A stretch of DNA of 64,000 bases from Prinia subflava. Its lineage: Eukaryota; Chordata; Aves; Passeriformes; Cisticolidae. Position 1 is the stretch's first letter, and the number at the start of each line of letters is the position of its first letter. The stretch lies in assembly GCF_021018805.1 (NCBI RefSeq), contig NC_086254.1, forward strand, positions 27,589,300-27,653,299. The letters run 5' to 3'. Below are positions 32,301 to 46,034 of this stretch, in pieces. Under the pieces are notes generated by a model. It was not told the origin of the DNA. It was given only the letters and a program-made list of their open reading frames with translations, and did not search any database. Both the position numbers and the translations under genes were made by a program.

Positions 32301-34860
32301 AGTGGACAGAATTCTTCACTGTTAGTTTGATGGCCTGGGACAGGTCCTGGTGTCTGCTGGAGGTGGGAGCAGAGGTCCTGTGCAGTCTGTTGGCAGCAGG
32401 AAGGAAGGAAATATCCCAGCAATAAATGATGCCCACTGAAAGCTCAGCCCTGGCACTCTTGCTCCCAGGACCCAGCTCCCAAGCTCAGTGTTTGAGCTGA
32501 GTGAGCCTTGGTACAATGGAACATTTTCTTCTCCCTCCCTTCATTTCCCCTTCCACGGGGAAAAAACCCTTGAGTTTGAAGTCTGCTCTTGTTTGATAAT
32601 TTCCCTTAACTACCAGCTAAATAATACATGATCCACAGTGCTGACTGATGACTCCCTCTCCTGACCCTGTTTTATTTTTATTGCTTAGCTCGGGCCAGTT
32701 CCTTCAAGTCCTGAATCATCAGAACAGAGACCTTGAGGTATTCCAGGCAAATCAATCCCTGGCCCATTGACATATTGCTTTAGCTAACCAACCATACAAC
32801 TTCGCTTTTCCCTGATAATTTCTCAATTAATTGCTTTTCAGCTCTCATTCGTTACAAGGTCAGGCTGTGACTGGACTTGTACATTCCCATCTCTGATAAA
32901 CTCTCCTGGTCCCCTAATCAGCCACGACTGGGATTTTAGTTCCATTAACTTATTCATCATCCAGACATTTTCATCTTGGGGAGCTTGACTTTTGATTGTA
33001 TCAGGAGTATCTTCAATTATTTAAGAGGATTTAAAATTGCCTTCTTACCTAAAGGGAAAATGCATTTGGAGCCCTGAAAATTGATCATATTGGACCAGTG
33101 TCTTCTGGATGTTCATATGTGCAAGCCCATGTTAAAAGAGAAGCTCCTGCATGGCCAGAGCAGAGGAATTTGCTGCTGGTGAACATGTGTGTGCATGAAG
33201 CTGACTCTATTAAGATGTCAGCTATAGGGGAATGACACTGTGCTGATGACTGGTGGCTTACTAATGCTAAATCACGCCTGAGATTCTGTTCCATGATGTC
33301 AAACATTGATTCAGTTTCCGTGGGAAGTTATGCAAATGCCAGAGCCCTTCAATGAGGTCTGAGACTGAAATCGGGAGCAAAAAACCCTAATAATAATTAA
33401 AAAAACCCAATTCCTCTCTCCTGGCAAGAAATCTTTTAAAAAATTTTGAAGGGAGCTGCTCCAGGACAGGGATAAATTTTGAACCTGTCCCAAAGGCACA
33501 AGGGTTTGTAGGACCCTTCTTCATCTTTGGTGAGAGCTGGGAGCAAAATCCTGTTCTGCTGAACCTTCTGTCTGAGGCTGTGCTTCATCTTTGCAGCAGC
33601 TGGTCCAGTCCAAGGCAACAACCCACCGGTGCTGCTTTCCACAAATTTATTCTTTTAACAGAAGCAGCAGGCCATGTTACACAACCCCAGCTCTTCTCCA
33701 CTCCCCTCTTCCCACAGTTTACATCCAAGCAAAGCTCCTAAGAGTCTGCAAGCCTCTCCCAAGAGCAAAACTGGGGCAAACCCAGACAAACTGGGAAATT
33801 GTGCATTTCTGGACACAGTGGTGGGACCAAGGAATCTGGAATCCCACCCTCCTCTGTATCCCAGGCTCTGTGATTTTTCCTTTGACTGAAATTTTCCCAG
33901 GATGGAAGTGGGAGACAGTTTCAGATTATCTGAGTGCTTCAGGCTCTGAAGAATATCCACAGAGGGGGGTCAAGCTGTATTGACAGGCTCTCTAGGAAGA
34001 AAAGCTAGCTTAATATTGGCAAGACAAGACTGCTGCATATTTAACAGGAGCCTCTTCTTCCAGGAAAAGTGCTCTGGTTTCAGTTCCCTTCCTGCCGAAT
34101 ATGGGTGGTAGCTTTTATCACCCATGATTTCATTGCAGGCCACAGAATGATGGATTTTTCTGGCAGAACCCTATGCTCACACTTTCGAGTGCAAATTTTC
34201 ATAATTCACTTAAAAAGAAAAGCCCACATTAGCACTGAGAAGGGCTTAAAAAAAGACTAAGAACACAGAAAATTTTAAAAAAACCACCCTGCACCAAAAA
34301 GCAGTGCCTTTTGATGAAGGAAACTGCAACAGCAACAACAGCATGGACTGTGGGGTGTTGCTTTGCTTGTTTTTCCCCCCAGACTGCAATAACTCACCCA
34401 TCCCACTGGAAAAAATGTGCCCTTTCTTGATGCATCAGCAAGGAGGGCCTTCCCATGGTCTCTGTGTCTTCCTGTCAGTGATGTACCAGAAGGCACCAAC
34501 ACTTGGAGGACGTGAAGAAACGTACAGTTCTTTTCTGTTGCTAGGATTCACAGCTCTACCCCACCACTTTCTGGGGCTTCAGCTCTTATTTTGGCTGTAG
34601 GAAAAAACAGAAAGGAACCTTGTTGCTTCCAGGCTTTCTGCAGAAGGTTTGAGCAGCTCCAATGCCAACCCTTATAATATAGCTACAGTCAGACATAAAA
34701 TCTTAATGCACAATAGTGCCTTGAATCTTACATTCTTCTGAAAAAGGTGAGTCCCCAGTAGTAAATGAAATATTAAACATTATTAAATATGAAACAGCTA
34801 AACCTGGATTCCATTAAAATGAATCTTTCATGGTTTTCCTGGTTTCTTTTTCCCATTCCC

Positions 34861-34880
34861 TTTTTTTTTTTTTTTCCCCC
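34861..34880 (+). repeat. T15C5 pyrimidine tract followed by AG
   Basis: Fifteen T and five C are followed by AG, the exact form of a 3' splice acceptor. No credible exon follows, so it is listed as simple sequence. Confidence 0.85.
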
Positions 34881-35163
34881 AGGGAATGCAGTGATCTCGT
34901 GAGCTTTTATGTGTCCTTTTAAAGACAGAAAAATCACAGGTAATTTAAGTCTATTCTACTCAGATTTATTTTGGCTGGAAAACAGATCAGGGCAGTGAAA
35001 CTCTTGCTTGGTTGCACCTCTCTGACTGAAGTATTCAGCAGTTGATATCAAAGGCTCACCTAAAGCCACTCTTGTAATGCCTGCTGACATGTGCCACCTA
35101 TTTAGAAACCTTGTGCCCTGTTACACACTCTGCTTTCATTTAGAATGGCTTTAATCTTCCAGC

Positions 35164-35217
35164 ATACACAAACAAAAAACAAAAACCAAAAAACCAAAAA
35201 AACACACCACCAAAACC
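35164..35217 (+). repeat. A/C-only low-complexity tract
   Basis: Nearly all bases are A or C in irregular CAAAA and CCAAAAAA units. Simple sequence. Confidence 0.85.
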
Positions 35218-36699
35218 TGCTTTTACATAGGATGCATTCTGAGCTGGTTTTGCTGCTCCTGCAGGTTTTCTGGGAGTTAAACTGTCTGAGGTGAGTGCCC
35301 ACATGGGAGCTGGCAGCTGGGCATCAATGGGAGTGTCTGAGAGAAAAACCTTGGGATTTTACAGAACCTCCCTTAGACTGGCTGATAAAAAACCCTTGAC
35401 TGAGGGTGTGACTGCACTGATGGCACAGGGCAGCCAACAGGATAAGCCAGGACTAAATATTCTCACTGTATTTCATGAATGTAGTATTTTCACCTCAAAA
35501 TTCATAAATATATGGCAACCTGTGAACCTCTGGTGCTGGAACAAACCAAAGGTGTGTCCTTCTCATGACACGTATTTATGTCCTTGCATTCAGATCTTAA
35601 GCCTTTTCTGTGATTATTAAGTTCTGTATTTGGACAGGACTGGTAAAAAATTTTAGAAGAGGATGGGAAAAAGAGCTCTTGGCCTTGCTGAGAGGCTCCC
35701 AGAGCTCAGATCTGTGTGAGAGCATTCCCTGGCTCTGGCTGGGACACTGCTGAATCAGGCTGGGTCTGGTGGGAGGTTGCATCTCCAGCACACACCTTAA
35801 TTTTTGCCTTGCTGCTGCAAAACATGCATGAATTAATCTACAGACACATTGCTGGACTGGAAGGCAATAAGTACGAAGAAAGACAAGTTAAAATGGCAAA
35901 GAAGGTAGAAATCCATTAATTATTCATGGCTACTGTTCCATTCTGTGCAAAAAGCCTTTCCATTTTGCTTTCCATTTTGCTTTGCTTGGGTCACTCCTGA
36001 GGCTCAGCAAAGCAGATTTAAATGTGCTTCCCACCTCAGGAGCTCATGCTGATAGCTCCATCACATCCAGCTGGGTTTTGCATCTCTCCCTCCAGGAATT
36101 CAGCAAAGTGAGAAAATCCACACTCTGCCCTGGTTCAGAGTGTGCCATTTTTCAGATTTCCTAAAAAATAAATAAAAGAGTAAATTGTACGAGGTTCTTT
36201 TTCTGTATCTAAACACCAATGTTTGCTTTTTGCTGTGGTTCTACTTCAGCTGAGATGGCAAAAGCATCCCACCAGCATGACTTTCTGGCAGCCTGACCAC
36301 AAGCATATGCTCTTGGTCTGGTTTTGTGAGGGTTTTTTATGCTTTTTTCTGGCCTGACACCCTTGGAATGGAGAGCAGCGAATCCCAACAGCATTATTTA
36401 TTTATTTTAATGAACTGCTTTTGGCCAGCTCAGGTTTTCACCAGAAAGATTTCAGATTGCCTCAGAGCACCAGGAAACAGGCTGCAAACTGCTAGGAAGC
36501 TGAGACACGAGCATGTCAAATAAGTGATCCACATGAGAGCAGATAGACGTGACATTTAGCAATCATCTTTCCTGGACAAAATGGGGCATTGCTGTCACTT
36601 TAAGTAAATCTCAGTCAAATTTCTGGCATTTTACCATAGGGGAAGCAAGAGGCATAATAGTAAATTTCTCTTTAAAAAATATAAAAGATCAACCTTGAG

Positions 36700-36960
36700 G
36701 AAAAAAATATGGTTGCCACGATTTAAGGTGTGATACCTGATCCTAGCTTGGCCAGCCATTTCCTGGCTGCTTCTATCAATATGTCACTCCTAATGTTTAC
36801 TGATGTTCACTTTATAAATGACTTTTCCTCGCTGTCAGAGTATCTGTCGCTGGCTTCTCTTCCCCCTCTTTGCCTCTCATCCCCTTTAATAAAGATTAAT
36901 ATCTTTGAGGTTAAGTAGAAAGATCACGCACCAAGTAAATCACACCATAGGTCTGATATT
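36700..36960. promoter_or_regulatory. Candidate enhancer with T-box site
   Basis: A perfect T-box half-site AGGTGTGA lies at 36726-36733. To the right are TATCAATATGTCAC, TTTATAAATGAC, AAAGATTAATATCTTT (a near-palindrome) and CTTTGAGG, a TCF/LEF-like core. The stretch is free of repeats. This is motif reading only. Confidence 0.28.
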
Positions 36961-39900
36961 TAAAAAAAGATGAACATGTAATTGCTGAGATTATGTGAGC
37001 AAATTGGGTAATTCCTGGCCTAAATGAACAGAGTTGGCTTTTGTGGGATCAGTTAATCTAAGTGCACATTCAAATAAAGTGTATTTTGTGCAGGCATTTG
37101 AGCTTCTGAAGGTTCCCCCATTGAAGAACAGCAGATATTAAAAGCAGAAACTGGTGAGTTTGACTTCTACAGCTTCTCTGAAGTTTCAATATGTTTAAAA
37201 GACATGCAGAATGGGGATTCTATAAAAATGTGGCACACTGGCTTTCCATATTTATAGTCCACCAGTGACTTCTATATTAAACTGTTTCAGTCTATGAGTC
37301 CAAACAAGATTTTTTAACCTGTCACTCCTGCAGCTCAGCCTGGTGCATGAAATGCTAAACATGTTCTGGCTGCTTTGTACATCTTCCTTGACAAACACCT
37401 GGAGTAATGATTCCAGAATGAATATTTAGGGGGCAATTTTATGGATGAAGCACAAACCAGTCATTTTGGCTTTGCAATGCTAAGAGTAGTGAACGTGCAC
37501 TTGGCTTTTAAACTGCAAGATAAGAACAAAACAACTAGGAAAGAAAGAGCTAAGAAACAGCTAGGAAGACACAAGGAAGCAGATGATGGAACCTTCATGC
37601 AAACTATGATCAAAATAAGGTTTGCCTGGCCAAGAACTGCAGGATCAGACCAAGACAGGGTCATATCTAGGTACCAAAATCTACAAGATGAGACTAAATC
37701 AGCTGCTGCAGAGGTCAAGCTTGATTTTCTCACCACTGTCTTTGCTGTTCATGTAGGACAATCTTGTGGTTGAGAGTGGAAGATGCAAATTCCTGGTCCA
37801 GTTTAGACACTTTCCTGCAGACCTCCCAGCCAGGCTCCATGGGTCAACACTTCAAAGGGACTTCAGCCCTTCTTCCTGATCTCTTGGAAGATCTATTGGA
37901 TCAATAATCTTCCCTTTTTGGCACTCCAGCTTTGGTTTTAGATCTCTCTGATACCCACAGTGGCAATTCTGTGTGTCCTCAGATTTACAGGATTTCTGGT
38001 GTGGCTGAGCCACTCAGTTTGTGGTTTTTACATCTGACCCAGTGGGAATTGCACACAGAGGCTCTTCCACTCTCTTCCAGGCACTGCAATTTCCCCAGAC
38101 TCACATCTTTGCATGGGGCAGCATCTTCTTCTCAGGGCTGTGGGTGTTTTGCATTTTACAAAATGACCTGGCTACTCTCCATCCTGCCTTTTCAAGAAGC
38201 ATCCCTGGAAATGGAGAAAACCCTAAGGACCATGCTAGAGGAGGAATGGAGCATGAAAAGAGTTGTGGCTTTGACAAAGACACTTGTTCAGGAATGGAGC
38301 ATTTTGGCTCTGTTTTGTGCTTTATCCAGAAGCAGTTTGACACAAATTGTTGGATTTAACCCCTAAACTTTGAGCAAAACCCTCCCCCAGGTGTCAAAGG
38401 CGACACCCCCAAACTACAGCCTCCTCTTTGAGCAGGTACATTTTGCTGTGTTGTGCACTCCAGCTCAGGGATAACTGCAGTTCCTGAATCTGCAGGGAGG
38501 GGACAGTTCGAGAGGCAGATCTCATGCAAAGGGCACTGATGGTGTTCTTTAGTTTCACACAAAACCTTCCAACTATTGGCAGGCTACAAAAAAAAGAGTT
38601 GGTACCAAAAGCCAGTTCCTAAAGGGAGAATTGTGTGTGTTATTCCTTTCCAGTGCACCAACAAAACTATTGTGCTAAGAAGATGACTCTGAAACTGCCT
38701 TTTGTTATATTTTGTATGAAGTAGGATTTTCTGTCTGCAATAACCCCTGGGTGATTTTATTTCTAGGAACTAGATTATTTCACAATAAAGGCAAAGAGTC
38801 TCCAACCATTTTAGCAAGTGAAGAAAAAAAATCTCTAATCATTCCAATATTATAATATATACTAAAACAAACTTGGTTTTCACTCACGTGATTGATATGT
38901 GCACTATTTTACTGCACAACACTGTTTTTCTTACACAAAATTGTTTCTTTCAACTATAGCTAACATGATTCTCTGTGTAACAGGATCTGAGGCCAGTAAA
39001 CCATGAAGAAATTTTACACTGCAGACTGCAGCAAGCAGAGGTCTCTCTAGTGAAGGCATTATTTTACAAAATGATGGATGTGTATATTTATTTGCTCTGT
39101 GACTTCCATGTCAGGTTTGTCATATTTCCTCAAATTACTAGTTAAACCAAGGTTTTGAGTTTTGTTTTGTTTTTGTTTCTGCTGAAGCCTGCAGGCTCAA
39201 TATACCTTATAAAAATCAAGCTGTAATTTATCTGCTCCATAGATCATGTGTAACAATAATCACTCTGGAGTCTGTGCCGGGTTTGGATGTCTGGCTTTGT
39301 TGGAAGAGATGTATGAAGTGAACAAAAAGCTTCCTGATTTTCATACTCTGCAATAAACCTGAAATATGGAGCGAAGTGAAACATGTATTTAAATTAAACC
39401 GAGGGATCATGACAAAGAAGGAACACAGAGAAATACACGCACACCCAGAGACATATTTTGCAATGACACAGTATTATTTCTCTCACCAGATGGACCTCTA
39501 CAAGTTCTGCACACTCCATGTCACAGACATTCAGCAGTCAAAGCAGTGAAACAATTTGCACACTGGACTTGGACTCACTAGAATGGTGAATTGTTAACTT
39601 GCATTTTGCAGGGAGAAAACCTTTGCCCATGTGGGGCAAAAACCAAGTGGGGACCCCCAAAAGGATTTATATTCACAAGCACTGCCTGCAATATTTAAGT
39701 GCTGCTTCACACTAAATTCTCTGCTTGGTGTTATTGCTTGTTTCATGTACATATGGGTGATTTTGGAAAGGCCACGAGAAAACCCCAGAACCTCTTTCTA
39801 GATGTTTGCAAAAATAATTTATTGTAACAGGCCAAAATTATTAGCTGACCAATCTAACCATATACAAATGGAAAACTCCCAGAAGATTATTGTAGCTTTA

Positions 39901-40466
39901 ATCCTCTCCACGGCCACACCCACCCTCAAAACAGGGAATAATCTTAATACACGGAAATATTTTTCATTGCCCGGGGTGGGCAGTTCCTCCCAGAGCTGAG
40001 CTGCCTTTTGCAAGGCACTTCTCTGCTGGTTTTGTTTGTCACAGCACTGACAGGATCCGTGGTTCACGTTGCAGTTCCCCATCGGGCGTGACTGTGTCCC
40101 TTGTCACCTCGAGGGTTAATCAGCAGCCAGGCTCTGCCACCCGGGGCCCCAAGGAAGCCAAGCCCTTGCAAAAGGTTTCTGGTCCATTGGCTGTAGGAAC
40201 ACAGAGCTGCAGAGAGGCCCTGGCACAAAGAAGAGATTGCAATTTTAAAATTAATTAATTCTCCGCTACGAACTTGGTCGGAGAGCTGCAGCCGTGCTCT
40301 GGTGGTGCAGGGGGGCACCTCCTCTGCTCCCAGAGAATGGGGACTGGATGGATAAAACTCATCCTGGGAGGCACCTCCTAATGCCCAAGGTCTATTTAGT
40401 GTGCAGCCTGAGTTACAGGGCAAAGCTGATCCTGCCTCCAGCTCCCCCAAGTCTCTCTTGCCCTTC

Positions 40467-40499
40467 TTTTTTTTATTATTATTATTTAAAAAAAAAAAA
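40467..40499 (+). repeat. T8-(ATT)n-A12 hairpin-prone tract
   Basis: A T-run, ATT repeats and an A-run follow each other, so the ends can pair. Simple repeat. Confidence 0.85.
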
Positions 40500-43400
40500 T
40501 GCAGCAGCACCGTCATTAAAAGATCCAACAGAAGCCTGGAAGAAGAGATTAGCACATACCAGAGTGACAGGGAAGGGGAAAAAATAGACAACATCAGTGC
40601 AATGTACCATTAAAAGTATGGAGTGACAGATGCCAGTTGGTCTGTGATGGGGTGATTCAGCTAAATGGTAAACAGAAGGGCGAATTCTGATCTCGCTTAT
40701 GCCAACATAAACCTTGGGCTGCAGAGGAGCTGCTTCACGTCTCCAGGACCAGAGTGGAGCCCATAAAAGCTGTGACTCAGCCAGATAATCTCTGACAACT
40801 GTTAGCACCCTGGTAAATATGGCAACGTGGCAGGCTGGAAGAGAGGCTAAAAAAAGTTTCGCTTCCACACTTCCAAAATGAAATGTTTCAGAGGGTTTTA
40901 ATCTCAAAACGACGTCTAAAATCTTGGTGGCGGTAATGGAGGTGGTTGAGAAATATTGAGATAAAACATGTCGGGGTTTTTTTTTTTTTTCAGGTTGGAT
41001 GAAATATTTTGATTGAGGCCAAATTAATGAGGTTGCTGAGCCAGTGGGGTGAAAAGTCAGTTATCCCCATAAATCCCAGTCCCTCTGGAGCAGACCTGCT
41101 GGACACCTTGCACAACCATTAATGGTGATGTGGTGGACAGACACTAATTCATGTCTGCATGAGATAGACGAGGAAAGGCTTTTAAAAGGAGGGATTTGCT
41201 TAGAGAATGTTTAACATTTGTTTTTGCTTCAAAAACACATTTCCAAAGAGAGGATCCCATCCAAAGCATATGTTCCCTCCCTGTGTGGGCAGGCGTGCAA
41301 ACACTAACGTGGGACCAAGCAAACTGCAGAGGAGAGCATGGGAGCCAAAGCTGAACCTCTCCCATCTTGCTGCTGAGGCTTCCTCGTGATAAAGCTTCTG
41401 CTCTGTGATATTGGCACTGAGAAAAGGATGGGCTGGGCCTGTCCTGTCTCCTGGGTGTCTGAACCCCCTTGTCCCTTCACCCACTGGCACCATCTGGCAC
41501 CACATTGTTGGCTTTTGTTAAATACAATGTAAAAACTATCGGGATGTGAACCTGTGCTGTAGTGCTCTCCTGATTAAGAGAATAAATTCCCTTCTTTCTT
41601 TCCATTGTTTCATTTTGTGAGGTTCTGGTACTTCAGCTTCAGTGCACACAGTGCCTAGTTTCACTAGCAAGCTACTGTGGTGTCTGCAGCCTTACAAATA
41701 AGCTATTTGCCATGGAAAATGTTGCATTTTTCACATTTTAGCTGGCTTGGAAGGTAGCTCTGCACAGATATGAAACCCATCATCCTTGGTGGAAAAGGAC
41801 ATGAGAAGGGACTGTCCCATGGGGAGGCAGCTGCATCACCCTCCAAGGCTTTAGGAAATTTAGGATCACTCAATGCCATTTTAAGATTTGGGATAAAGTT
41901 TTCTGTATGAAGCAGAATTGCTTCCTCCTGTGAGCCCAGCTCGAGGTGGCAGTGAAAATGAGTCTAGGAAATAAAGCTCTGCACCTTATATAGGAAAGCT
42001 ACCAAAACTATATGGATTGTGGAATTACTCTTTGCTGAGAAGGGAACTCAGATTTTATTCCTCCTATTGTGTTTTATTTCTTGTGTCATTACAGAATACA
42101 CAAGCAGATTATTCCCCAGCCACAAAAACAGTTGCAGTGAGATGCTGCAGTTGAAAAGAACAAAACAGGCAACAGTTCAACATTCTCAGTTAAGATCATT
42201 ATGATACTATTAATGGATATTAATTTCTGTTTATTTTACAAATATTAGGAAACTAGTTTTCAAATTCACACCTCACCAAATGCTTTACAACAATGATTTG
42301 TTTCATTAATTTTATCAGCCTGCATGCCTCGTTTTTTTATAGCAGGTTCTTTGCTGAGAGACATTAATCTGTGATGGAGCATCCTAAGAGCCTGTGCAGA
42401 GGATCCAAGCTGATAAATGTTGGTGTACAGGCTGCCCACCACTGTCAATTTTTCAATTTGCAGTGTAGTTGGGGCACATAATAAATTTCTGGGGGGTTTA
42501 TTTTTATTTTACAGAAGCCTTGAAATTTTTCTGTGCATATTTTCTCACTGTTTTAACATACATATGATCCCTCAACATCCAAATGTCAAATTCTGTGTGA
42601 TATGGGTTAGGTAATAAACCCTATGGTATTATTTTTAGAATACCTATAAAAATAACTTGCACAGTTTAAAGTCATGTCTTAGTTAAATATTCAGCGAAGA
42701 ATTGGTTTTTAGCTGAATTCAGTATCCACTATTTTTGAGTTTCTCACTAATAAATATAAAATGCTAATGGAGAGTGAATAGAAAAATATTCTGCATATGT
42801 TAAATTGACCTTACGTTCAAAATGCAAAAATGCTTGTGCCACGTGGGTGAGAAAAACAAAGCAGGTTAGTGCTCACACCTGGATGATAAAGAGAGCAGTG
42901 CACACATCCTTATTTAAAGTATTTTCCTTAAATTCTCAAGGTTTACAAAATGTCATGGCTTTCTCTATAATGGCAGGAGCAGAGAGGGGCAGCCAGCACT
43001 GAATTCTGTTTCTGATTTTGATCCAGACTCATTCTTTGTGCCTGCTCCTGGAGGATGCTCTGGAGCTGAGCGTGGCAGTGCCCACCACAGGGAATGTGGG
43101 TGGCCAAGGGGCCCAAGGGAGCAGAGCCAGGTCCCTCCAGGGCCACCAGCTCCACTCCAGTCATGTCTGGCACACAGACCAAGCAACACTCATAGTTCTA
43201 CAGCCCTTGATCAGAGGGTTGCACACATCCTTACACCCCCCAGGTGATGAACTCCTCCCCAGGAGGAGCAGCAGGCAGGGCTGGAGGTCTGCAGAACTTT
43301 CCTCCAGGTAAGGGCAAGCCCAAGTGAGGGTTTTACAGGCTGAGCCAAATCCCAGGAGGTTTTTTCTCTGCTCTTCCCTGTCTGCCTGCTGTGAATGCTC

Positions 43401-43906
43401 CTCTGGATGCTGAACTCCTCTGCAGAAAACTGGAGATGGAGCTAAAACTCAGGGGTTGGGACTGGGCCTCCTGTCAGTGCTCTGAGTCTGGTGTCTGTCG
43501 AGCAGGGATGGATCAGTGCAGGAATGGCAGTGGGAAAACACCACCACAACAAACTGCTGCTGCATTCCCTCCCCTCCTCCCCAGTCCCTGGGCCAATTTT
43601 CTTTATCCCTTTCAATGTAACTCAAAACCAGTGAAGTCAATAGAAAAACCAGTTAACCAAACCCTGACTCAGCCCTTGGTTTGCTTAAACTCCAGTGCTG
43701 TGCAATTAACCCATGACACTCTTTAGTTTACCTTCATGTCTTTCCCCAGAGTAGACAGAAAATCCTGTTTTTCATATTTGTTTCCCTGGACCTTGGCCAG
43801 CTGAATAGAGGTCAAATACGTCAAGCTGGGTCTAAACTACAGCAAAAAAATGAGCTGCATTTCAACCTTTTTCTCTAGCAGAGTGACAATATAATTCATG
43901 TTTATA

Positions 43907-43990
43907 TTCCTGCCTTCACCACCGTCCTGCTGTTTGACCTTGGCAAAGTCACTTCATCTTTTTGGACCTTCATTTCTCCTCCAGCTTGTT
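43907..43990 (+). mobile_element. MIR SINE fragment
   Basis: TTCCTGCCTTCACCAC, then CTGCTGTTTGACCTTGGCAA, AGTCACTTCATCTTTTTGGA and CCTTCATTTCTCCTCC follow the MIR core in order (agctgtgtgaccttgggcaagtcac, ttaacctctctgagcc, tcagtttcctcatc). Orientation is plus. MIRs predate the amniote split and survive as diverged fragments in birds. Ends are approximate. Confidence 0.75.
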
Positions 43991-44662
43991 CCTTTTGTCT
44001 TTAGACTTATATGGGGCAAAAATAGACAAATAGACAAATATCTGGGGCAAAATGTGGCTTACATGGTGCTTTGGCATTACTACAACAAAGTGCTTCCCCC
44101 TCATGGACTTGAGATCCGGGCAGAGGTTTTGGAAAATAATATCAGCATGAATTCCAAGCATGGGGTAAATTAAAGCAAAGTGCTGTCCCCACGCATGCCA
44201 TGGGTTTTCAGCATTCCCACCCAAATTAGCAGGCAGCTCTCTGATGCAGAGCAGCACTGTGCCCACCAGTTCTGCCATGCAGCAGGAAAAGCTGGTTCAG
44301 ATAAGACCAGGAGCTGAGCAAACGTGAAATGCCTTCATTTGAGTGAAATTCCCCTTTTAATGGAGAGGTTTGGCTGTCTTCAGATCTAATTTCAGGATCC
44401 AAACACCCCAATTTCCCCATAAGAATGTGTTCAAACATTGCTTGACTGCTATTCTCCTTTGCTGCAGAGCTGGGAAGTCATCACAACTGATGAGGAGTCA
44501 TTATAAATTTGACAATTTGCCCCTTTTCTTAAAAAAAAACCCCAATTCTGCAGAGCTTCATTCGTTTCAGCCCACACTGACTCTCATCCAAAGCCTTCCC
44601 TGCTGCTCGAAAGAAACCTGAAATTTCCCAACTGCAGGATTAAACTCATCCTCGCCCCCTCC

Positions 44663-44682
44663 AAACAAACAAACAAACAAAT
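44663..44682 (+). repeat. (AAAC)5 microsatellite
   Basis: Five AAAC units in a row. Simple repeat. Confidence 0.9.
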
Positions 44683-45637
44683 AACAAAGGAGGGAAGAAA
44701 TTATCTCGACAGTAGGGAGAGGAAGGTAAAGAGCTTATATGCTAATCATTAGCAGGAAAAAACCCCAAAACAACCCAGCTGAAGTCAGAAGGGAAGAAAA
44801 GGAGATATAAAGGGGGAATATGGACATTGGAAGGGAAAAAAAAGGCAAGAGCAGGGGATACAAAGTGCTGCTGCCAGGAGTGGTGTTTGTCTGCTGTGTG
44901 AGAGCGGCCAGGGCTCTGTCCAGACCGGGGAACTGAATTATTCAAGTTTTAAACTCCCAGCAATTCCCGCAGTGACTCCCCTGGGTCCCAGCCCTCCCGC
45001 ACCCCTGGGTGGGGGCCACCCCCCTGTGCTCTGAGAGGTGGCAGGGAGAGAGGGAAGGGAGGGCAGCCCGAACCCAGCACCCCCCTGCCCCTTGCGAGCC
45101 CTGATCCCCTTTACACCCATCACTTCTCCACCCTCCCTTACTCCCCGGAGATGCCTACTTGCAAAATAAAGGCGAATTTCTCGATATTTATTATTATCAT
45201 TATTATGATTCCTATTTTAGGGGGTTTTTTTGGGTGTCCCTGGTGTGGAAGGAGTTAAAGTCATTATCTCCTGGATGTCCACCGCATCCCCGCATCCCCG
45301 CCGAGCTCCATCAGAGCAGCCGGGGCAGCGGCGGCGGCGGCTTCACCTCCGTGCCCGGCTGCTGGAGTTTGCTAATTTGTGTGTTTTCACTCGAGGCCTG
45401 CTGATTCAATCATTTTAAAGATGCCCATTTCTTCCAAGCCAGGGATTTTATGACTCTAAGGATTAGAAGCTGTTATCCCAACAAACCCCGGAGCTCTATA
45501 TATTCTGATTTTATGGTAAGCTTCACTAATAAACTGTTTAAAACATATGTTAATTGTGTTTATTGTATTCTTTAATTATCATATGTATCATTAAAGATGT
45601 ACTATCCCGTTTGGAATCCTAATACCTAATGCCCTCC

Positions 45638-45669
45638 TTTTATTTATTTATTTTCTTTTTTTTTTTTTT
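45638..45669 (+). repeat. (TTTA)n and T14 tract
   Basis: TTTATTTATTTATTTTC runs into a stretch of T up to 45669. Simple repeat. Confidence 0.85.
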
Positions 45670-46034
45670 GCTATCATTTCGCAGTACTGCATTACTTAAA
45701 AAAAAAAGAGAGAGGAAATGGAAATACAGATATATATTTTAACAAGGAAGCTTATTTTCAATTTTTATTCTTTATTTAAAAATACAGTCTTTGAATTTAA
45801 TTTGAAATCTCTCTCATGAAGAAAGGCAGGCAGGGAATGACATAACAAAACATGGCATTCTGTCTCTGTGCATTTTATTCTTTAATTTTTTTTTTAAATA
45901 TGCCTCCCTATAATCTACTATGCTTAGTTTTCTGTTTTCAGGCTGCTCAAAATGATAATTTGCCCAGCTGAGTTGGGTTACAAAAGATCAGAATAATTGT
46001 CCCCTCATTTTTGTTATATCTCATTATTCTTATC

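Larger units (their letters stand above)
29311..43906. other. Long unique AT-rich stretch, no gene recognised
   Basis: I found no supported exon, RNA gene or transposon in this 14.6-kb stretch apart from items listed separately. Small repeats are an A/C-rich tract (35164-35217), T15C5 (34861-34880) and T8(TTA)nA12 (40467-40499). Repeat-free, evenly mixed patches at 32620-32960 and 36700-36960 look like candidate conserved non-coding elements. An open frame of 110 codons at 37441-37773 has balanced composition but no family match and no splice context. Confidence 0.5.

Noticed and set aside
34841..34900. Splice acceptor T15C5AG with exon
   Set aside because: A nearby GTGAGC would give only a 17-base exon, and long T-runs make acceptor look-alikes common.
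40064..40594. Minus-strand frame of 176 codons
   Set aside because: Includes translated T/ATT/A simple repeat; no family match.
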